Shown here piece by piece: positions 13,399-27,700 of a stretch of 64,000 nucleotides of DNA. Below the pieces are notes generated by a model. That model saw only the letters and a program-made list of their open reading frames with translations. It searched no databases and was not told the DNA's origin. The DNA is from Rhinopithecus roxellana (taxonomy: Eukaryota > Chordata > Mammalia > Primates > Cercopithecidae): positions 98,169,489 to 98,233,488 of the forward strand of contig NC_044563.1 of assembly GCF_007565055.1 (NCBI RefSeq). The letters are read 5' to 3'. Within the stretch, counting starts at the first letter, position 1. Each line of letters begins with the position of its first letter. The translations under genes were made by a program, and so were the position numbers.

Positions 13399-13440
<42 letters not shown>
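12283..13440 (+). repeat. Nested pile of Alu elements
   Basis: All pieces are in plus orientation. Left arms begin at about 12283, 12412 and 12547. Right arms lie at about 12690-12847, 12855-13015, 13045-13235 and 13245-13400, ending in about 42 A. The order is consistent with Alu inserting into Alu inserting into Alu, plus one extra right arm. The two right arms after 'acccac(ac)aaaattagcc' (about 12847 and 13047) resemble each other and may be a tandem duplication. Confidence 0.85.
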
Positions 13441-13442
<2 letters not shown>

Positions 13443-13667
13443 AGTATAATGGAACCCCATGTAATTGTCACCCAGTTTCAGCAACTCCAATTCACAGCCA
13501 GTCTTGTTTCATCTACTCCATTAACTTACTTCTTTCCCTTTGCTCCAGACTAATTTGAAGCAAATCCAAGACATCATACACTATTTCACTATAAATATAT
13601 AACTTTTAATAATCGTTCTTGGATTGGATCTCAAACCAGCAACAAAAAGAAAAAAAATATTCTATTC

Positions 13668-13760
13668 AGGATGCTGAGGCAGGAGGATCGCTTCAGCTCA
13701 GGAGTTTGAGACCAGTCTTAGCAAGAATATAGTGAGACTCAAGTGTCCAAAAAAAAAAAA
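13668..13760 (+). repeat. Short Alu fragment
   Basis: Contains 'gctgaggcaggaggatcgctt' and 'gagtttgagaccag', followed by a degraded join to an A run. Only the middle of the left arm remains. Confidence 0.7.
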
Positions 13761-14966
13761 GGAAAGAAAAATATGGTGTGGTCAAGAGGGCCATTTGCCT
13801 ATTTTCCCTTTCTTAAAACTTCTGACAGGAGCATGGAGGAAACTGAGGTTGCAAAGTGGTAAAAGAGAACACATGCTCAAGCAGAATAAATAATTCAATC
13901 CTAAATTAATATGGACCTATTTCTTCCTTTTTAAAAAGGCTATTGATTAGGTCATAAAGAATATTAGTTAAAAGAGTATTAGTTGCAGAAACAGAATACT
14001 AGAGTTATAGATCAGCTTCACAGCTAGCTCAGACACAGCATCACTATTGCCCAGTCCTGAAGAACAGATAATGGCATTCAATATTTCATACACTTAAGAT
14101 TTTCTGAACCCCTAACAGAGGTTTTTTTAAATGTTTATAGTCGGTTTCTGCATGTGCTTCACCAAAAAAAAGTACATCAGGCTGAGAGGTGGCTCTTAAA
14201 CTTTTTCCCACTTACATACTAAAATTATTCAGTAATTAATGCAAAGCAAGGCAATAGGAAATATTACAGATAGAGTGGGAAAATTCTTTTGATCTGGAAA
14301 ATGAACCTACCAAGAAAACAACAGTTTAGCTATATCCCATTTGCTGTAGGGGATAAAATATCTTAAAAAACAAAAAAACAAAAAAACAGTGGAAGAAAAC
14401 CATGTCTTCTTTCTTATCTTAGTGGTTTAGGTACTTGAAATATCAAACTCAATATAACAAATGCTAACTCAAGATCATTTTGCATTTTTCCTCTTCCCTG
14501 CCAAAGAGTATAGGGAAACAAATGAGTTTCCATTTCATATTTGTATATAATTTCATTTGTGTATAAAATTCCATATTTATGGTTCTGGAGAAAGCACCAT
14601 TTTAAAATATCACTGCAACTGATTCAAGCACTAAATCTTGTGAGTGAATACTTCAGAACATGTAGCATTAAAAATGCTTTAACACTGGTCACTTAAAAGT
14701 ATAATTTATAGATAGAGGATGTTTTCAAACATACCAAAGTACTATGAAACTATGTACCAAAACTCAAAATGTTAACAATAAATAAGTAACAAAGTAAACA
14801 GTGTAGGTCCAAGGCAGAAATGTGAGCAGAAAATAAATTGGACACTCCTAGTCTTCCCACTACTATCCTCTTTCTCCTTCTTCCTCTGTAATTTACCATT
14901 TTTGTGGAACACTCCTTCAGGTACACAAGGTCCTCGTGCTTCCCCTTTTAAAACATGCTCTCAGAA
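13761..14966. other. Unannotated intergenic DNA
   Basis: AT-rich sequence with several short A-rich tracts. No gene or clear repeat recognised. Confidence 0.5.
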
Positions 14967-15265
14967 GGCCGGGCGCGGTGGCTCACACCTATAATCCCAG
15001 CACTTTGGGAGGCCGAGGCAGGTGGATCACAAGGTCAGGAGATGAAGACCATCCTGGCTAACATGGTGAAACCCCGTCTCTACTAAAAAATACAAAAAAC
15101 TAGCCGGGCGAGGTGGCGGTGCCTGTAGTCCCAGCTACTCGGGAGGCTGAGGCAGGAGAATGGCGTGAACCCGGGAGGCGGAGCTTGCAGTGAGCCAAGA
15201 TCACGCCACTGCACTCCAGCCTGGGCGACAGAGCAAGACTCCGTCTTAAAACAAATGAACAAACA
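14967..15265 (+). repeat. AluY with clear target-site duplication
   Basis: Full-length, little-diverged AluY. The 15-bp flank 'aaaacatgctctcag' occurs at 14951-14965 and again at 15266-15280. Confidence 0.93.
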
Positions 15266-15603
15266 AAACATGCTCTCAGGAAAAAAATGTGAAATTCATA
15301 TGCACTGAGGTAAACATAACTAATAACCTCAAGTATTATTCCTAATTGGTATTTGCATCTTAAGCTTAAACTTAAAAAAAAAATGAGTGGAATTTTCGTG
15401 CCAGCAGGTGGGAGTGACTTCATCAGTGTCTTTCAAATCTCATGTTGAGTATGGTCAGTGCAGCCTACCAATAAGGTGACAGGGGTGAAACTCCAGATTC
15501 CAAAGTCAAAAAAAGTGAGACAAGTCTAGGACAGAAAAATACAACACCAAACAATTATGGTCTACTAGGGGTTTAGCTAATATTTCCAATAAGTCAATTT
15601 CAA

Positions 15604-15660
15604 CTGTCAGTGAGAAAAATAAAGTTTATTTCTTATGCAGAAGTAATTCCAATTCAGGTT
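15604..15660 (-). terminator. SAAL1: SAAL1 short 3' UTR with AATAAA polyadenylation signal
   Basis: Downstream of the stop codon the minus strand has AATAAA at 15630-15625, 31 nt after the stop. Cleavage would fall at about 15605-15615, giving a very short 3' UTR. Use of the signal is inferred from the motif alone. Confidence 0.6.
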
Positions 15661-15753
15661 TTAAGTCTGAACCTTCAAACTTGGGAAGCTTTTTTCCAAG
15701 TCATCAGCAAGCGCCTTATCAACTTCATGTAGGATTTTAATAAAATCTTCCAC
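15661..15753 (-). CDS. SAAL1: SAAL1 exon 12 (terminal coding exon)
   Basis: Encodes the last 30 residues, from 'VEDFIKILHEV' to 'SLKVQT', then TAA at 15663-15661. The acceptor is 'ctcatag' and the exon starts in phase 0. Confidence 0.95.
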   Translation of the reverse strand: MEDFIKILHEVDKALADDLEKSFPSLKVQT

Positions 15754-18700
15754 CTATGAGTCAAACAAACAAACAAAATCAAACACAGAAGAGAAAAACG
15801 TGGTTTAAGGTACTGATTGCTCTACCTGTGGTTTCTAAATGGTCCAATGGAAAAGAATTGCTGGCAGATCTCCAGATGACAGTAACAGGACTTCCTAAGC
15901 AGTCTTCTAAATCATTCTCAAGGAAATGACTATTCTTTCCCATTCCGTTTTACTCTTGAGCTAGTACTTCTCCCCCTGCCTCCTCTTTACAGTCTGTTCC
16001 CACATTCTGTCCTTCATTTTCCTGAAAAAGTTCTTATTGTGAAATCTGATTCTAATGGTAGGAAATGTGATGTCATTTGAAGAACCATAAAAACCTACTG
16101 CCTATTCCCAAGAATCTGATTTTGGTTTAATATAGATGCTACCTACTTCATAACAGAAAGGAGTACTATAGATTCCGAGCTGAAGTTTTCCTCTTAGAAT
16201 TATTACTCCCAATAGTAGTATGAATTTTCCAGTAGTCATCTTTCTTTCCCCCAACCTTTATTGTAGACTCAGGGGGATCTAAATGTCTAAATGTGCAGGT
16301 TTGGTACAAAGGTATATCACATGATGCTAAAGTTTGAGGCACAGATGAACCTGTCACCCAGGCAGTGAGCTTAGTACCCAATAGGTAGTTTTTCAGCCCT
16401 TGCCCTCCCTCTCTTCCTCCCCTCCTCCTGTAGTCCCCAGTGTCTACCTTTCCCATTTTTATGTCCATGGTATCCAATGGTTTTAGCTCCCACTTCTAAG
16501 TGAGAACATATGGTATGTGGTTTTCTGTTTCCAGCAGTCATCTATCTGACAAAGGCATTAAGTCATATAAATTGTATATGCTATAATTTTTGACAAGACC
16601 TCGAAATCAAGTGCTTACTTGAAAACATTTAGTAATCCTACAAAACTTGGCCACCTATACATTTACCCATACTCACCACAGGGCTATAGAAAGGAAGAAG
16701 GTTTTGAAATGCAGAGGAGCACTTCTGTTTGCTCAATTGGCCTTCCTTTACTCCCTGAGCCACCGTCTCCTAAAACAACAACATTTAATGTCAAAAAAGG
16801 AAAATTTTTTCAAGCTTTAACTAGTGAATAAAAACAAATAAGGATATTCAATTCCTTCCTGACTTCATAGGCATTTCAAATGTCCCAACTGAACCCACCG
16901 ACATCAAGGAGGCTTATGTAACCCAAACGTGTTCTCCACTGTCGTCTTTATTTTAGTAAAGGACACCACCATCCACCCTGCTACACAGACTACAAACTTG
17001 GAACACAGCGAAGACTTTTCCCTCCCCTCTACTCCTGACCCCTCCCGGCAAGTGCTCAATTCTATTCTACCAAATCTCTCTTACCCCATCCCTCCTCTCC
17101 ATTCAAACTTCTATCGTTTAGGCTGCCATCCTTTTTCAGATTATTCTTGAAGATTACCAACCCCAAGAGCCTGTTAGTTGATCTCCTGCCCTCCAGCCTC
17201 AACTCTCTCTACTCCTTCCTCTACTCCTTCGTCTCTATTGCTTTTGGAGTAATCTTTCTAAACTGATCATATCACTTGGTGCTTAAAAGAAAAAAAATCT
17301 TTAGTAGCTCCTCAGTTTCTTCAAGATTAAGTCCAAATCCCCTAAACATGGCATATAAAAATTTGCATGACATAGCCTCAGCTCACCATTGATGTTCCTA
17401 CCACTTAAAAGTAGGTGCTCCAAAAAACAAAAGCAACAGCAAAGAATGGGAAAAAATACATGTGATAAATATGGAAAAGATGCATTATTACCCAAGAAAT
17501 TCATACAAATGGATAAATTATAAAAAAAGGATAAATTTTTAATTGGATAATTAAAAATTATTATCCAATTAATAATTTTTATTTAATTATCCAATAATTA
17601 AAAATTATCCAACTAAATCAAATGGATAAATTATAAATGGATAAATTTATAATCAAAATGGATAAATTATAAAAAAGTAGGAAACAAAATATACGACATC
17701 CAAATATTTCAATCTCATTAATTTAAAAATGCAAATCAAAATAAGACACAATTTATTACCTGAACTTTGACATAAAAATTATAATACCCAATAATAAGGG
17801 TCAAGTAAAAGCCAACATTTCACATGTAAATAGTATTTTGACAAAATATGGCCATTATGCCTTAGCCATCTTCACATTTATAATGTTGAATTCAGTAATT
17901 TAAATTCTGTAAAACCTGCTGAGGTAATAACCCCAAATCTGGAAAATACAAATAGGGAAAAGAGAAGCAAGACAACTAATAAAAAAAAAAAATCACCAGA
18001 ATAAGAGAAACCTTTTGTTTCATTTTGTTTTTTGAGATAGGGTCTCCCTTTGTCGCTCAGGTTGGAGTGCAATCCTTCCATCTCTGCCTCCCAAGTAGCT
18101 GGGATCACAGGCATGTGCCACCATACCCGGCTAATTTTTGTATTTTTTGCAGAGATGAGGTTTTGCCATGTTGCCCAAACTGGTCTCAAATACCTGGGCT
18201 CAAGTGATCCACCTGCCTCAGCCTCCCAAGTGCTGGGATTATGGGCGCCTGGCCAAGAGAAACTTCTTAAGGAATACTCTTTAAAAAATTCAGTGGGTAT
18301 GAATAAATATATTCTTCACAGCTATATTTGTAGCATTTTATATTCATAATACAATATATTCATAACATATTCATAATATATTTCTTTCCAAATATATGGA
18401 TAGAAAAAAATATGGTCAAAGGAGGAATGTTAATAACCACTGAACATATTCAGGGAGAATATTCCTTAAGAGAAGTTTGCAGTAAATTTTGAAAACTGAT
18501 TATTTGGTAAATTAGGTTTAAACTGGCTCTCAGTAAAAAGTCTTTCATCTAGAATCAAGAAAAATGCTTATAATATAGTGTTATGGGAAAACAGTAGTCT
18601 ATAAAAATTGCATATGCTGGGTTAAAGTATAGGAAAAATGCATTTATAAAAATACATGCATGCAAACATATGCATATGTTTGTCATACATAAATATACCA

Positions 18701-21700
18701 AACCACATCAGCTAGCAGTTTTTAAGATTATAAACTCATGGTGATATTAAGATTTTACTTCATTTTCCCAAAATATATAGTACTTTCTTTTTTTTTTTGA
18801 GACGGAGTCTCGCTCTGTCGCCCAGGCTGGAGTGTAGTGGCCGGATCTCAGCTCACTGCAAGCTCTGCCTCCCGGGTTCACGCCATTCTCCTGCCTCAGC
18901 CTCCCAAGTAGCTGGGACTACAGGCGCCCGTCACCTCGCCCGGCTAGTTTTTTGTATTTATTTATTTTTTTTTAGTAGAGACGGGGTTTCACCATGTTCG
19001 CCAGGATGGTCTCAATCTCCTGACTCCGTGATCCGCCCATCTCGGCCTCCCAAAGTGCTGGGATTACAGGCTTGAGCCACCGCGCCCTGCCTATTACTTT
19101 CATATTAAAAAAAACAGTAATAAAGTTGGAGCGTTAAGCAACCCACACTTTCTTTTGTTCATGACATCATCAATACTTCTTTCCTACCTTTGTTAATGCC
19201 TGAAAAATATTAGAAAGAAATTCACATAAAATATCCTTTAAGATTTTCAAGTGGAAATCATCTTGGGTTAAATCGGTCTTTTTAGTTTCTTCTGTGTTAG
19301 ACTCTGTCGAGTTCTCTGGTTTTTTCTGACACTGTTCCATATTTTGTAAGACCCGAATGAGGCTGTCAATTAGAGGAAGATCTACTGTATAAACAAATCA
19401 AGAAACATGGAATTGGCCAGTTAAGTTTGGTTTTTCATTCATATGTATTGAATTAGTGCTAGACATTATTATTTTGGGTACTACAGATACAGTGGTAACA
19501 TCAGCAAGATGTCAGCCTATAAGAGGCTTACATTTTTATACTTTCAAATAAGTAAATAAAATAGACTATTTTAGGTTTTGGTTAGGTTCTATGAAGGAAA
19601 TAAAAGAGGAATATAGCAGTCTAGCAGGGCAAGCTCTCTGACAAGGTGACATTGAGTTGAGAACTAAAGCAATGAAGACTCAGCAATCAAAAGAGCCTAG
19701 GAGGCCAGGGGTGGTAGATCACGCTTGCAATCTCAGCACTCTGAGAGGCCAAGATGGGTGGGTAGCTTGAGCCCAGGAGTTCAAGACCAGCCTGAGCAAC
19801 ATGGCGAAACCGTGTCTTTACAAAAAGTACACAAAAATTAGCTCACAGGATTTTTCTACCACTACCACTGTTAATATCTTGGTCCAAGTTATAACATTTC
19901 TTGCTATGAGTTAATTATCAAGAATCTCTAAAAGCCTCCTAACTCATCTCCCTTTTATACCAATGACTCCTACATTTCTCATCAAAACAGCAGCCTATTA
20001 AAGTCAGCTCATGTGTATTCAATTTCTGCTTAAAACTCACCATGATTCCCTACCTCATTTAGAGGAAAAGGCAAAATCAGGCCCTCCATACTCTACCTCT
20101 CTGGCTCCATGTGCTACTTTGCTAAATCCACCCCAGCCACATGGGATCTCACTGTTCCCCCTCAAATATATCAGGCATACTTCTGGTTGAGGGCTTTTAC
20201 ACTTTCTATTCCCTCTGTCTGGAATGTTCGTCTCCCCAAGTATGCACATGACTCCTCCATTCTCTCCCTAAGGACTGTACTCAATGCCACCTTCTCAATG
20301 AGGTAACATATTTATAAATGAAGATCTTAAAAATATTCAACGTTCTTTTTTTTATTAAAAACTCTTAATAAAATAGAAACAGATTAATATTTCCTTAAAT
20401 GGTAAGACATATATCTTATTTTTAGGGGGGCAAGGGGGTGCAGAATCTTGCTCTGTTGCCCAGGCTGGAGTGCAAAGGCGTCATTTCGACTCACTGCAGC
20501 CTCCGCCTCCCAGGTTCAAGCAACTCTCCTGCCTCAGCCTTCCGAATAGCTGAGATTACAGGCGCACGCCACCAAACCTGGCTAATTTTTGTATTTTTAG
20601 CAGAGACAGGGTTTCACCATGTTGGCCAGGCTGACTTTGAACTCCTGACCTCAGGTAATCCGCCCACCTCAGCCACCCAAAGTGCTGGGATTATAGGTGT
20701 GAGACACCGCACCTGGTTGTAAAACATGTATCTTATACCCAATAATGCTTAACAGTGGAACTCTAGGATTATTTCTAATAAAATCAGGAAGAAGGTAAGG
20801 ATGCTTTCTACCATCACTATTATTTTACACCAGAGATTCTAGGCAACCCAGAAAGATAAGAAGAATAAACCAGAGACAGACAAGTGATAAAATATATCTA
20901 ATTTAAGCCAAAGCACTATCACATAAAGCCCAAAGATTATTACTGGAACGACTACCAAAAATAGTAAGAATTTGATAAGGTTATAGGATGCAAAGTTAAT
21001 ATACAGAAATCAATAGCCTTCATATATTCCAACAACAATAATCAGTGGAAGAAAATATGTCATAGACAATAGTAAACCCAAAAGATAAAATATCTAGGAA
21101 TGAAACTAATAAGAAATATCCAAGATCTATATAAAGAAACCATTACTGAGGGACACAAAAAAGACCTGAACAAATGAAAGGGTATAACATATTCTTAGAT
21201 ATCCTATAAAGTTAACACGATGTCAATAAAAATATCAGAAAGTTTTTGTTTTTGGAACTTAAAGTTAGTGATAAGAATAGTTAAAAACATTCTGAAAACT
21301 TAGAATGAAGAGGAATTCGCCTTATTAAGTATTAAAACATAAAACCTTAATATTTAAAAACACTATGGCTACTAATATATGAACATAGTAATGGAACTGA
21401 ATAGAATATATAGGGGAATTTTAAAAATAATGATGAAATTTCAAATCAGTGTGGGTAAGCTGGATTATTCACTAAATGATGTTGAGATAACTGGGTAGCC
21501 CTCTGGAAAAAAAATTGATACCACTAGTACCAAAGTTATCAAAGGGGGAAAAAAGAATTAAAGTCACACTTCACATGTGACACCAGAATAAATTCTAAAT
21601 GAATCATGAATTTAATTGTGGTCATAAAAATCATTCTGTGAAAGACTGTGTGTTTACAAAGGAAAATATTCATTTTATATTTCTAAATGAAATGTTGGCT

Positions 21701-24700
21701 AAAAAGCAGAATTAAATATATGTGCATGTGTTGGATGATAAGATTACAGACATCATGTTTCCTTGATATTTTTTATAAGTTTTTAGGCAGGGTGCAGAGG
21801 CTCATGCCTGTAATCCCAGCACTCTGGAAGGCAAGGCAGGAGGGTCATTTGAGCCCAGGAGTTTGTGACAAGCCTGGGCAAGATTGTGAGACCCTGTCTC
21901 TATAAAAAATTTAAAAACTAGCCAGGTGTGGTGTCACATGGCTGTAGTCCCAGCTACTCAGAAGGCTGAGGTGAGACAATCACCTGAGCCCAGGAATTCA
22001 AGGTTGCAGTGAGCTATGATCCTGCCATGGCACTACAGCCTGGGTGATAAAATAAGACTCTGTCTTTAAAATAAGTAAATAGGCCAGGCGGGGTGGCTCA
22101 CGCCTGTAATCCTAGCACTTTGGGAGGCCGAGGCAGGTGGATCACCTGAGCTCAGGAGTTCCAGCCCAGCCTGGCCAATATGGTGAAACGCTGTCTCTAC
22201 TGAAACAATACAAAAATTAGCCGGGCACAGTGGTGTGTGCCTGTAATCCCAGCTACTTGGGAGGCTGAGGCACGAGAATCACTTGAACCCAGGAGGCAGA
22301 GGTTACAGTGAGCCAAGATCACACCACCACACTCCAGCCTGGGCAGCAGAGCAAGACTCTCTTTCCAAAAAATAAAAATAAATAAAAAGTAAAATAAGTA
22401 AATAAATATGATAATAAAATAAATTTTTGAAGTTTAGCATATTTTTATAATTAGGGAAATGAAAGCATTTTTTAAAAGGGAGAAATCAACTGAAATGAAA
22501 AACAATATGAGCCTAGGAAATTGTACTTGCCTTTTTCTATCTTTAGATACTCTTGCTCAGTCTGTGAGGCATAAATGGCAGACAACACTGAAAAAGCAGA
22601 GGCTAGCACTGTTTTCTGTTCTTGAAGAATGATGGGTGGATCATCAGACTGGCAGAATTCATGGCAGACCAGGTCAAAAAGTAAATTCCAAATGTCTTTT
22701 CTAGTGTCAGGACAATGTACTTAATAAAGACAACAAATAAAGCAGTACTTTAAAATCGGCAAACAATTAAATGAGTAACTGTAGCGCTTCCGATAAACCA
22801 TCTTACCAATTGCTTGAATTCCATCATCCACTGTAGTAAGCAGTTGTAAAATATGCATGTAAACATCAAGCCATTCTGGATTTTCAGAACTAAATAGGAA
22901 AAGTAAAAGCACTGAATCAACAACGTTACTGTCCAGGGGATTCCAATCATTCATCCATTCAATAAATATTTATTACTCTGCCAGCCACTGTTCAAGGTGC
23001 TGAGGATAAAACAAGGAAAGGAACGAAGGCTCTGTGCTCGTTAGAGCCTTTATATTCTAATAGGGGAAACAGCAAAAAATAAATATTATATAAAATAACA
23101 CACACAGGACAAGAAGTAAAAAAATCTTTTTGGCTCTATCGCATAAAAGCAACAATGCAGAAACCTGCTAGTTGATACTTTATCATTTTGGTTTACTTGA
23201 ATAATCAGAACAAAATATGACTGCGATTTTTATAGTATGAACGTAAGGTCCACTGCACCATGCATCAACAATAATGATGTTCTGAAAACGTCTCAGGATT
23301 ACCCTAGCTCCCTAGCTGAGAATACTAAAAGCATATAAGTCTAATTTTTATGATCAACCGTCTGGATTCTCAAAAATCTAAATAGTTTGGAAACTCATAA
23401 TCTTAGTTCTTCAACCAAGCAAGTGAAAAGACAGTGAACAATTAAAACAATGGTTTGGCAAATGTTTAAGTACTTACAAATTAAATTTCAGGCACTATGT
23501 TAGGAGTTGAGAAAACAGATGTATAAGATGTTATCCCTACCTTCATAAAGTTTATACTTTAAAAGGAAAGAAGATTGCTAGCGGGGTAATTACAATAAAG
23601 TGGTATGAATGTAACACTATAGGGCTAGGAGCCACTATACAGCAAGGAGACTTAGTTTGCAGGGTCAGGGAAGGTACCTTAAGAAAAATGATGTTTACAC
23701 AGAAAATGAAGGGGCAAAGAAGTATGTGAGGTGGAGGAAATGTACTGTGCAAAGGCCTGGAGACAAGAGAGCTGGTTCAGTTGAAGAAGTGAAGCAAACT
23801 TCACATGACTGATACACAGAGTACAAGGAATAAGGATAGCACTACTGGGCCTATAAGCTGCACTTTATTTTTCTGAGAATTTTTCATTTATTTCATTCTT
23901 TTTTCCCCTATTTTATTTATTTATATTTTGGATTCAGAAGGTAGATGTTGGGGGTTGTTACATGCATGGTGCTGAGGTTTGGGAATACGGATGGTCCCAT
24001 TACCCAGGTGATGTACACAGTACCCAAGCTGTGTTCGTGTTTGTTTTTGTTTTTTTCTGGACCTTATCCTAAGGAAGGTAACTGAAAAGACTGAAGCATG
24101 AGAGTGAGATGAGTGCGTAATTTGCAAAAACAGCTTTAAAGTCTAGGCTTGGGAAAAGCAAGCATAGAGGCAGGAAATTCAAGTAAAAGAATGTGGCAGT
24201 TCTCCAGATGAGAGACAATAATGGCTTGACTGGCATGGATGGAATCCCAGAAAAAGTTAGGAATAAGGGTTGGGAGTTGACTACAATGGGAAAATACTGG
24301 GGCAGGAAAGATTCTGTAATGGCTTTTCCATTTCTTCTATATTATCCAAATAGGACAGTGATTACATCATTTACTGAGATTGAGAATACTGATGAAGCAG
24401 GTTTAGGGAAAGATGATGAATTTAATCCTCACTTGGATAAAGGACACAAAATTAATAGGTTTTGATGTGGCTTACTCAGCACTAAGAATGCACTAAGCAA
24501 ATCACTAAGCAGAACAATTTAAAAATTAATTTTCTAGTGATTAGCAATAAACAGTTATAATGACCTGTAAGGCTTAGTAATCACTCTTGACAAGACATCA
24601 GAGTCCCAAAATCAGTCACTTATTGAAGACTGGCATATAAACACAAGGAGCAAAAAAAAAAAAAAAAAAAAAAAAGATGTGCAACATTAAGAAGTTGTTA

Positions 24701-27700
24701 AATGTTCAGTGTAAAAGCACAAGAAAATGTTTTCTCTTTGATTTAAATTACATAAAATATGATAAGACAGAAACCAGTTAATGTTGAATAACATCCTACA
24801 GCTAAATGACAATGTAACAGGAAGTTTGCAACCACTATCATTCTTGTAAAAAGCATACAGGTTGCATCACAAATATTAGTAGTGAATTAACGTAACAAGG
24901 AGTGACTGTGTACTTTATTCTGTTATAAGGAATCTAAGAAGACTTTTATATCTGAGAATACTTCTATCAATTGCATTTTCCCAGAGCACTTTGCACGAAA
25001 GAGCTCACTTACCGTACTTGTTTGGCAGCTTCAAGTATACAGGGCACGAGCCGAAACACTGGCTGCTCTTCAGACTCTTCCTGGGGTTGGTCCAGAGGCT
25101 GAGTAGCCCCATTTCTGACCCATTCCAACATTAGTTTCTCATCCAAATCAAAGAGCTTGTCTACAACCTCCCCCACCTTCACCAGCAAGTCAACTGCAGA
25201 GAATAAAACAGATATTGAAATAAAAACAAACTGCTAAAAGCAATAGGTGTTAAGCAAAATTCCTAAAGCTATTCTAACAAAACCAAATCTTGCCAAGGCA
25301 GTACTTATTCTAAAGGGTGATTTACTTATCTCACATGTTTAAATTTGCTTATTTTTCCTCATTTTTAAATGAGGAATTCATCAGTGTCCCAGGACTTTAA
25401 GAAATTTTATATCTGCAATCAAAAAACTTTCTCCAAAAAACAAACAAACAAAAAGCTGGGCATGGTGGCTTACACCTGTAATCCCAACACTTTTGGGAGG
25501 CCAAGGCTGGATGACTGCTTGAACACATGAGTTCGAAACCAGCCTGGGCAAGAAAGTGAGACTCCGTCTCTACAAAAAATTTTAAAATGAGCTGAGCATG
25601 GCGGTGCACGACGATAGTCCCAGCTATTGGGGAGATTAACAGAAGGATACCTTCAGCCCAGAAGTTTGAGGCTATAGTGGGCTATGATCACACTACTGCA
25701 CTCCAACCTGGGTGACAGAGCAAGATTCTGTCTCAAACTAACAAACTTTATTAGCTTGCACCCAAGGCTTTTTTCAAAAAGGTGACTTCTAGAAATAGTT
25801 ACATGATTTCCTAAAAATTAAATAAAATTTAAAACATATTTTTTTTCTAGACTACATGATGACTTACCATTTGTTGAACTTGACATAATGAAGCAAATGC
25901 TATCATAAATCGCTGGATGTTCCCGGATCCTTTCAACCCAAACACTGGCCACTTCTGCCTGGGAAAGGCAAGTAAGCAACAACCTACATGGTAAACGTGG
26001 GTTGAATTTCTACTTTTCAAAACAAAAAAAACCAGTAAAGGGAATTCGAAAATAAAAAATTAGCTTTTTTTCTTAGCTACTCTTATGAGTAACCTTATAG
26101 AATTCATAAAAGGAAAAGCATACCTGCTTGTTTCCAGCAGAGTAGGTGGGTCTGAATCATACAAACAGTGCAACAATACCTGCCTACAAAAACAAAGAAG
26201 TTAACCGATATGCATCACTTCTCGCATTGAAAATATCCGAGTTTTCATTTAAGTTTTTTAACATCTTTATTGTGAAATACAGCATGTATTCAGAAAAGCC
26301 CAAAAGATACAAATCTATAGTTAATAAATAATTATAAAGCAAACACTCGTGTTTCCAAGAAACAGAACAGAGCTGCATCTCAGTAGTCACCATGTGCCCA
26401 TTCCAAATCACAATTCTCTTTCCCACCTAGAAATGATGACCATTCTGATTTTTCCAGCAATCATTTCTTTACTTTGCTCTATAGTTTTATTATTTTGTAT
26501 ATTTTGGTGTTGCTTTATACTGCAGGTAAAAGGATTAAGAGGACATGTTGAATAAATAGACATAATCTGGGAGGTTATTCAGATTCATGAAGATGGTCAA
26601 GGAGGGGAGACAACATATGAAATAAATTATATTATACTTATTCTTTTGAGTCTTCATTTATTTGCTGGAAACTATACATGTAAGATCCACCCATGTTGTT
26701 TCTTTAGCTGTTATTCTTTGACCAATTGCTGCAGAGTACTTCATTGTGTGAAAATAACACAATTTATTTTTCCAGACTACTGCTGATGGACATTTGCGTT
26801 GATTCCAATTTGGGGCTATTTCAAGTAATCCTCCTATAATATTTGTAAAAGTTATCCTGATGCACATGTGCACAGTTTCTCTTACCATATATGCCCACTA
26901 TGAGCTGGTCACAGCACATGCATATGTTCCAACGTGACCAGATAATGCCCAACTATTCTAAAGTGGTTCAACAAATTTATTTTCCCATCAGCAAAATAAA
27001 TTGCACCATACTAATATTAAGATAAGCATTTACTTGAATTTATAACATTTGTTAACATTTCTCATTTTTGGAGTTTTGATAGAGAACATTATAGAGACCA
27101 AACATAATCCTAAGTCATTTGCTCCATGGATGACTGTAAATTACTGAGGAATAAATACTCTGAACTAGGATCTTAAAGTCCCTCCATAACTAGGAGTTAT
27201 CTCTTTCTGAGAAACCCAGGTACTTGAATCCTGTGATAAAACCCTCACAGCCCCAGCTCTGACAAAAACTGCCTAGAACAGTTTTCTTAACCCATTTGGG
27301 TACAAATTTCTTTGAGATTCTGATTAACAGCCATGAACCCTTTGCCTAGAAAACTAATACAACCACAAAATTTAGCATATAATTTCAGGGTGTTCTCAGA
27401 ACACAGTAACCAAACTTGGGTTTCCTCCATTAAAAAACCTTCTGCCCAGAACTTTACACATGGAGAAGAGAACTAGCCTCGAAGCCGAAATCTGAAAGTC
27501 TTTTCATCACAGAGGCAACCCTTTATCTTCTAGTTTGTTGACAAGTTTTATCCTCTAAGTCAGAGCTCTCAGGATGACATTATTCAACAAATCTAGTTTC
27601 TGCAGACTCCAGCTGAGTCATTGGATTCCCTGCACCTAAAATGTTTTGGATTCCAGTTGGCTACCCAATCTCCAAGTTTTGTCCCACTGGTTCTTCCCCT

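Noticed and set aside
15661..16477. SAA family or TPH1 exons in the 3' flank
   Set aside because: SAAL1's neighbours in human were considered, but no SAA or TPH1 coding segment is recognisable in 1-15.6 kb.
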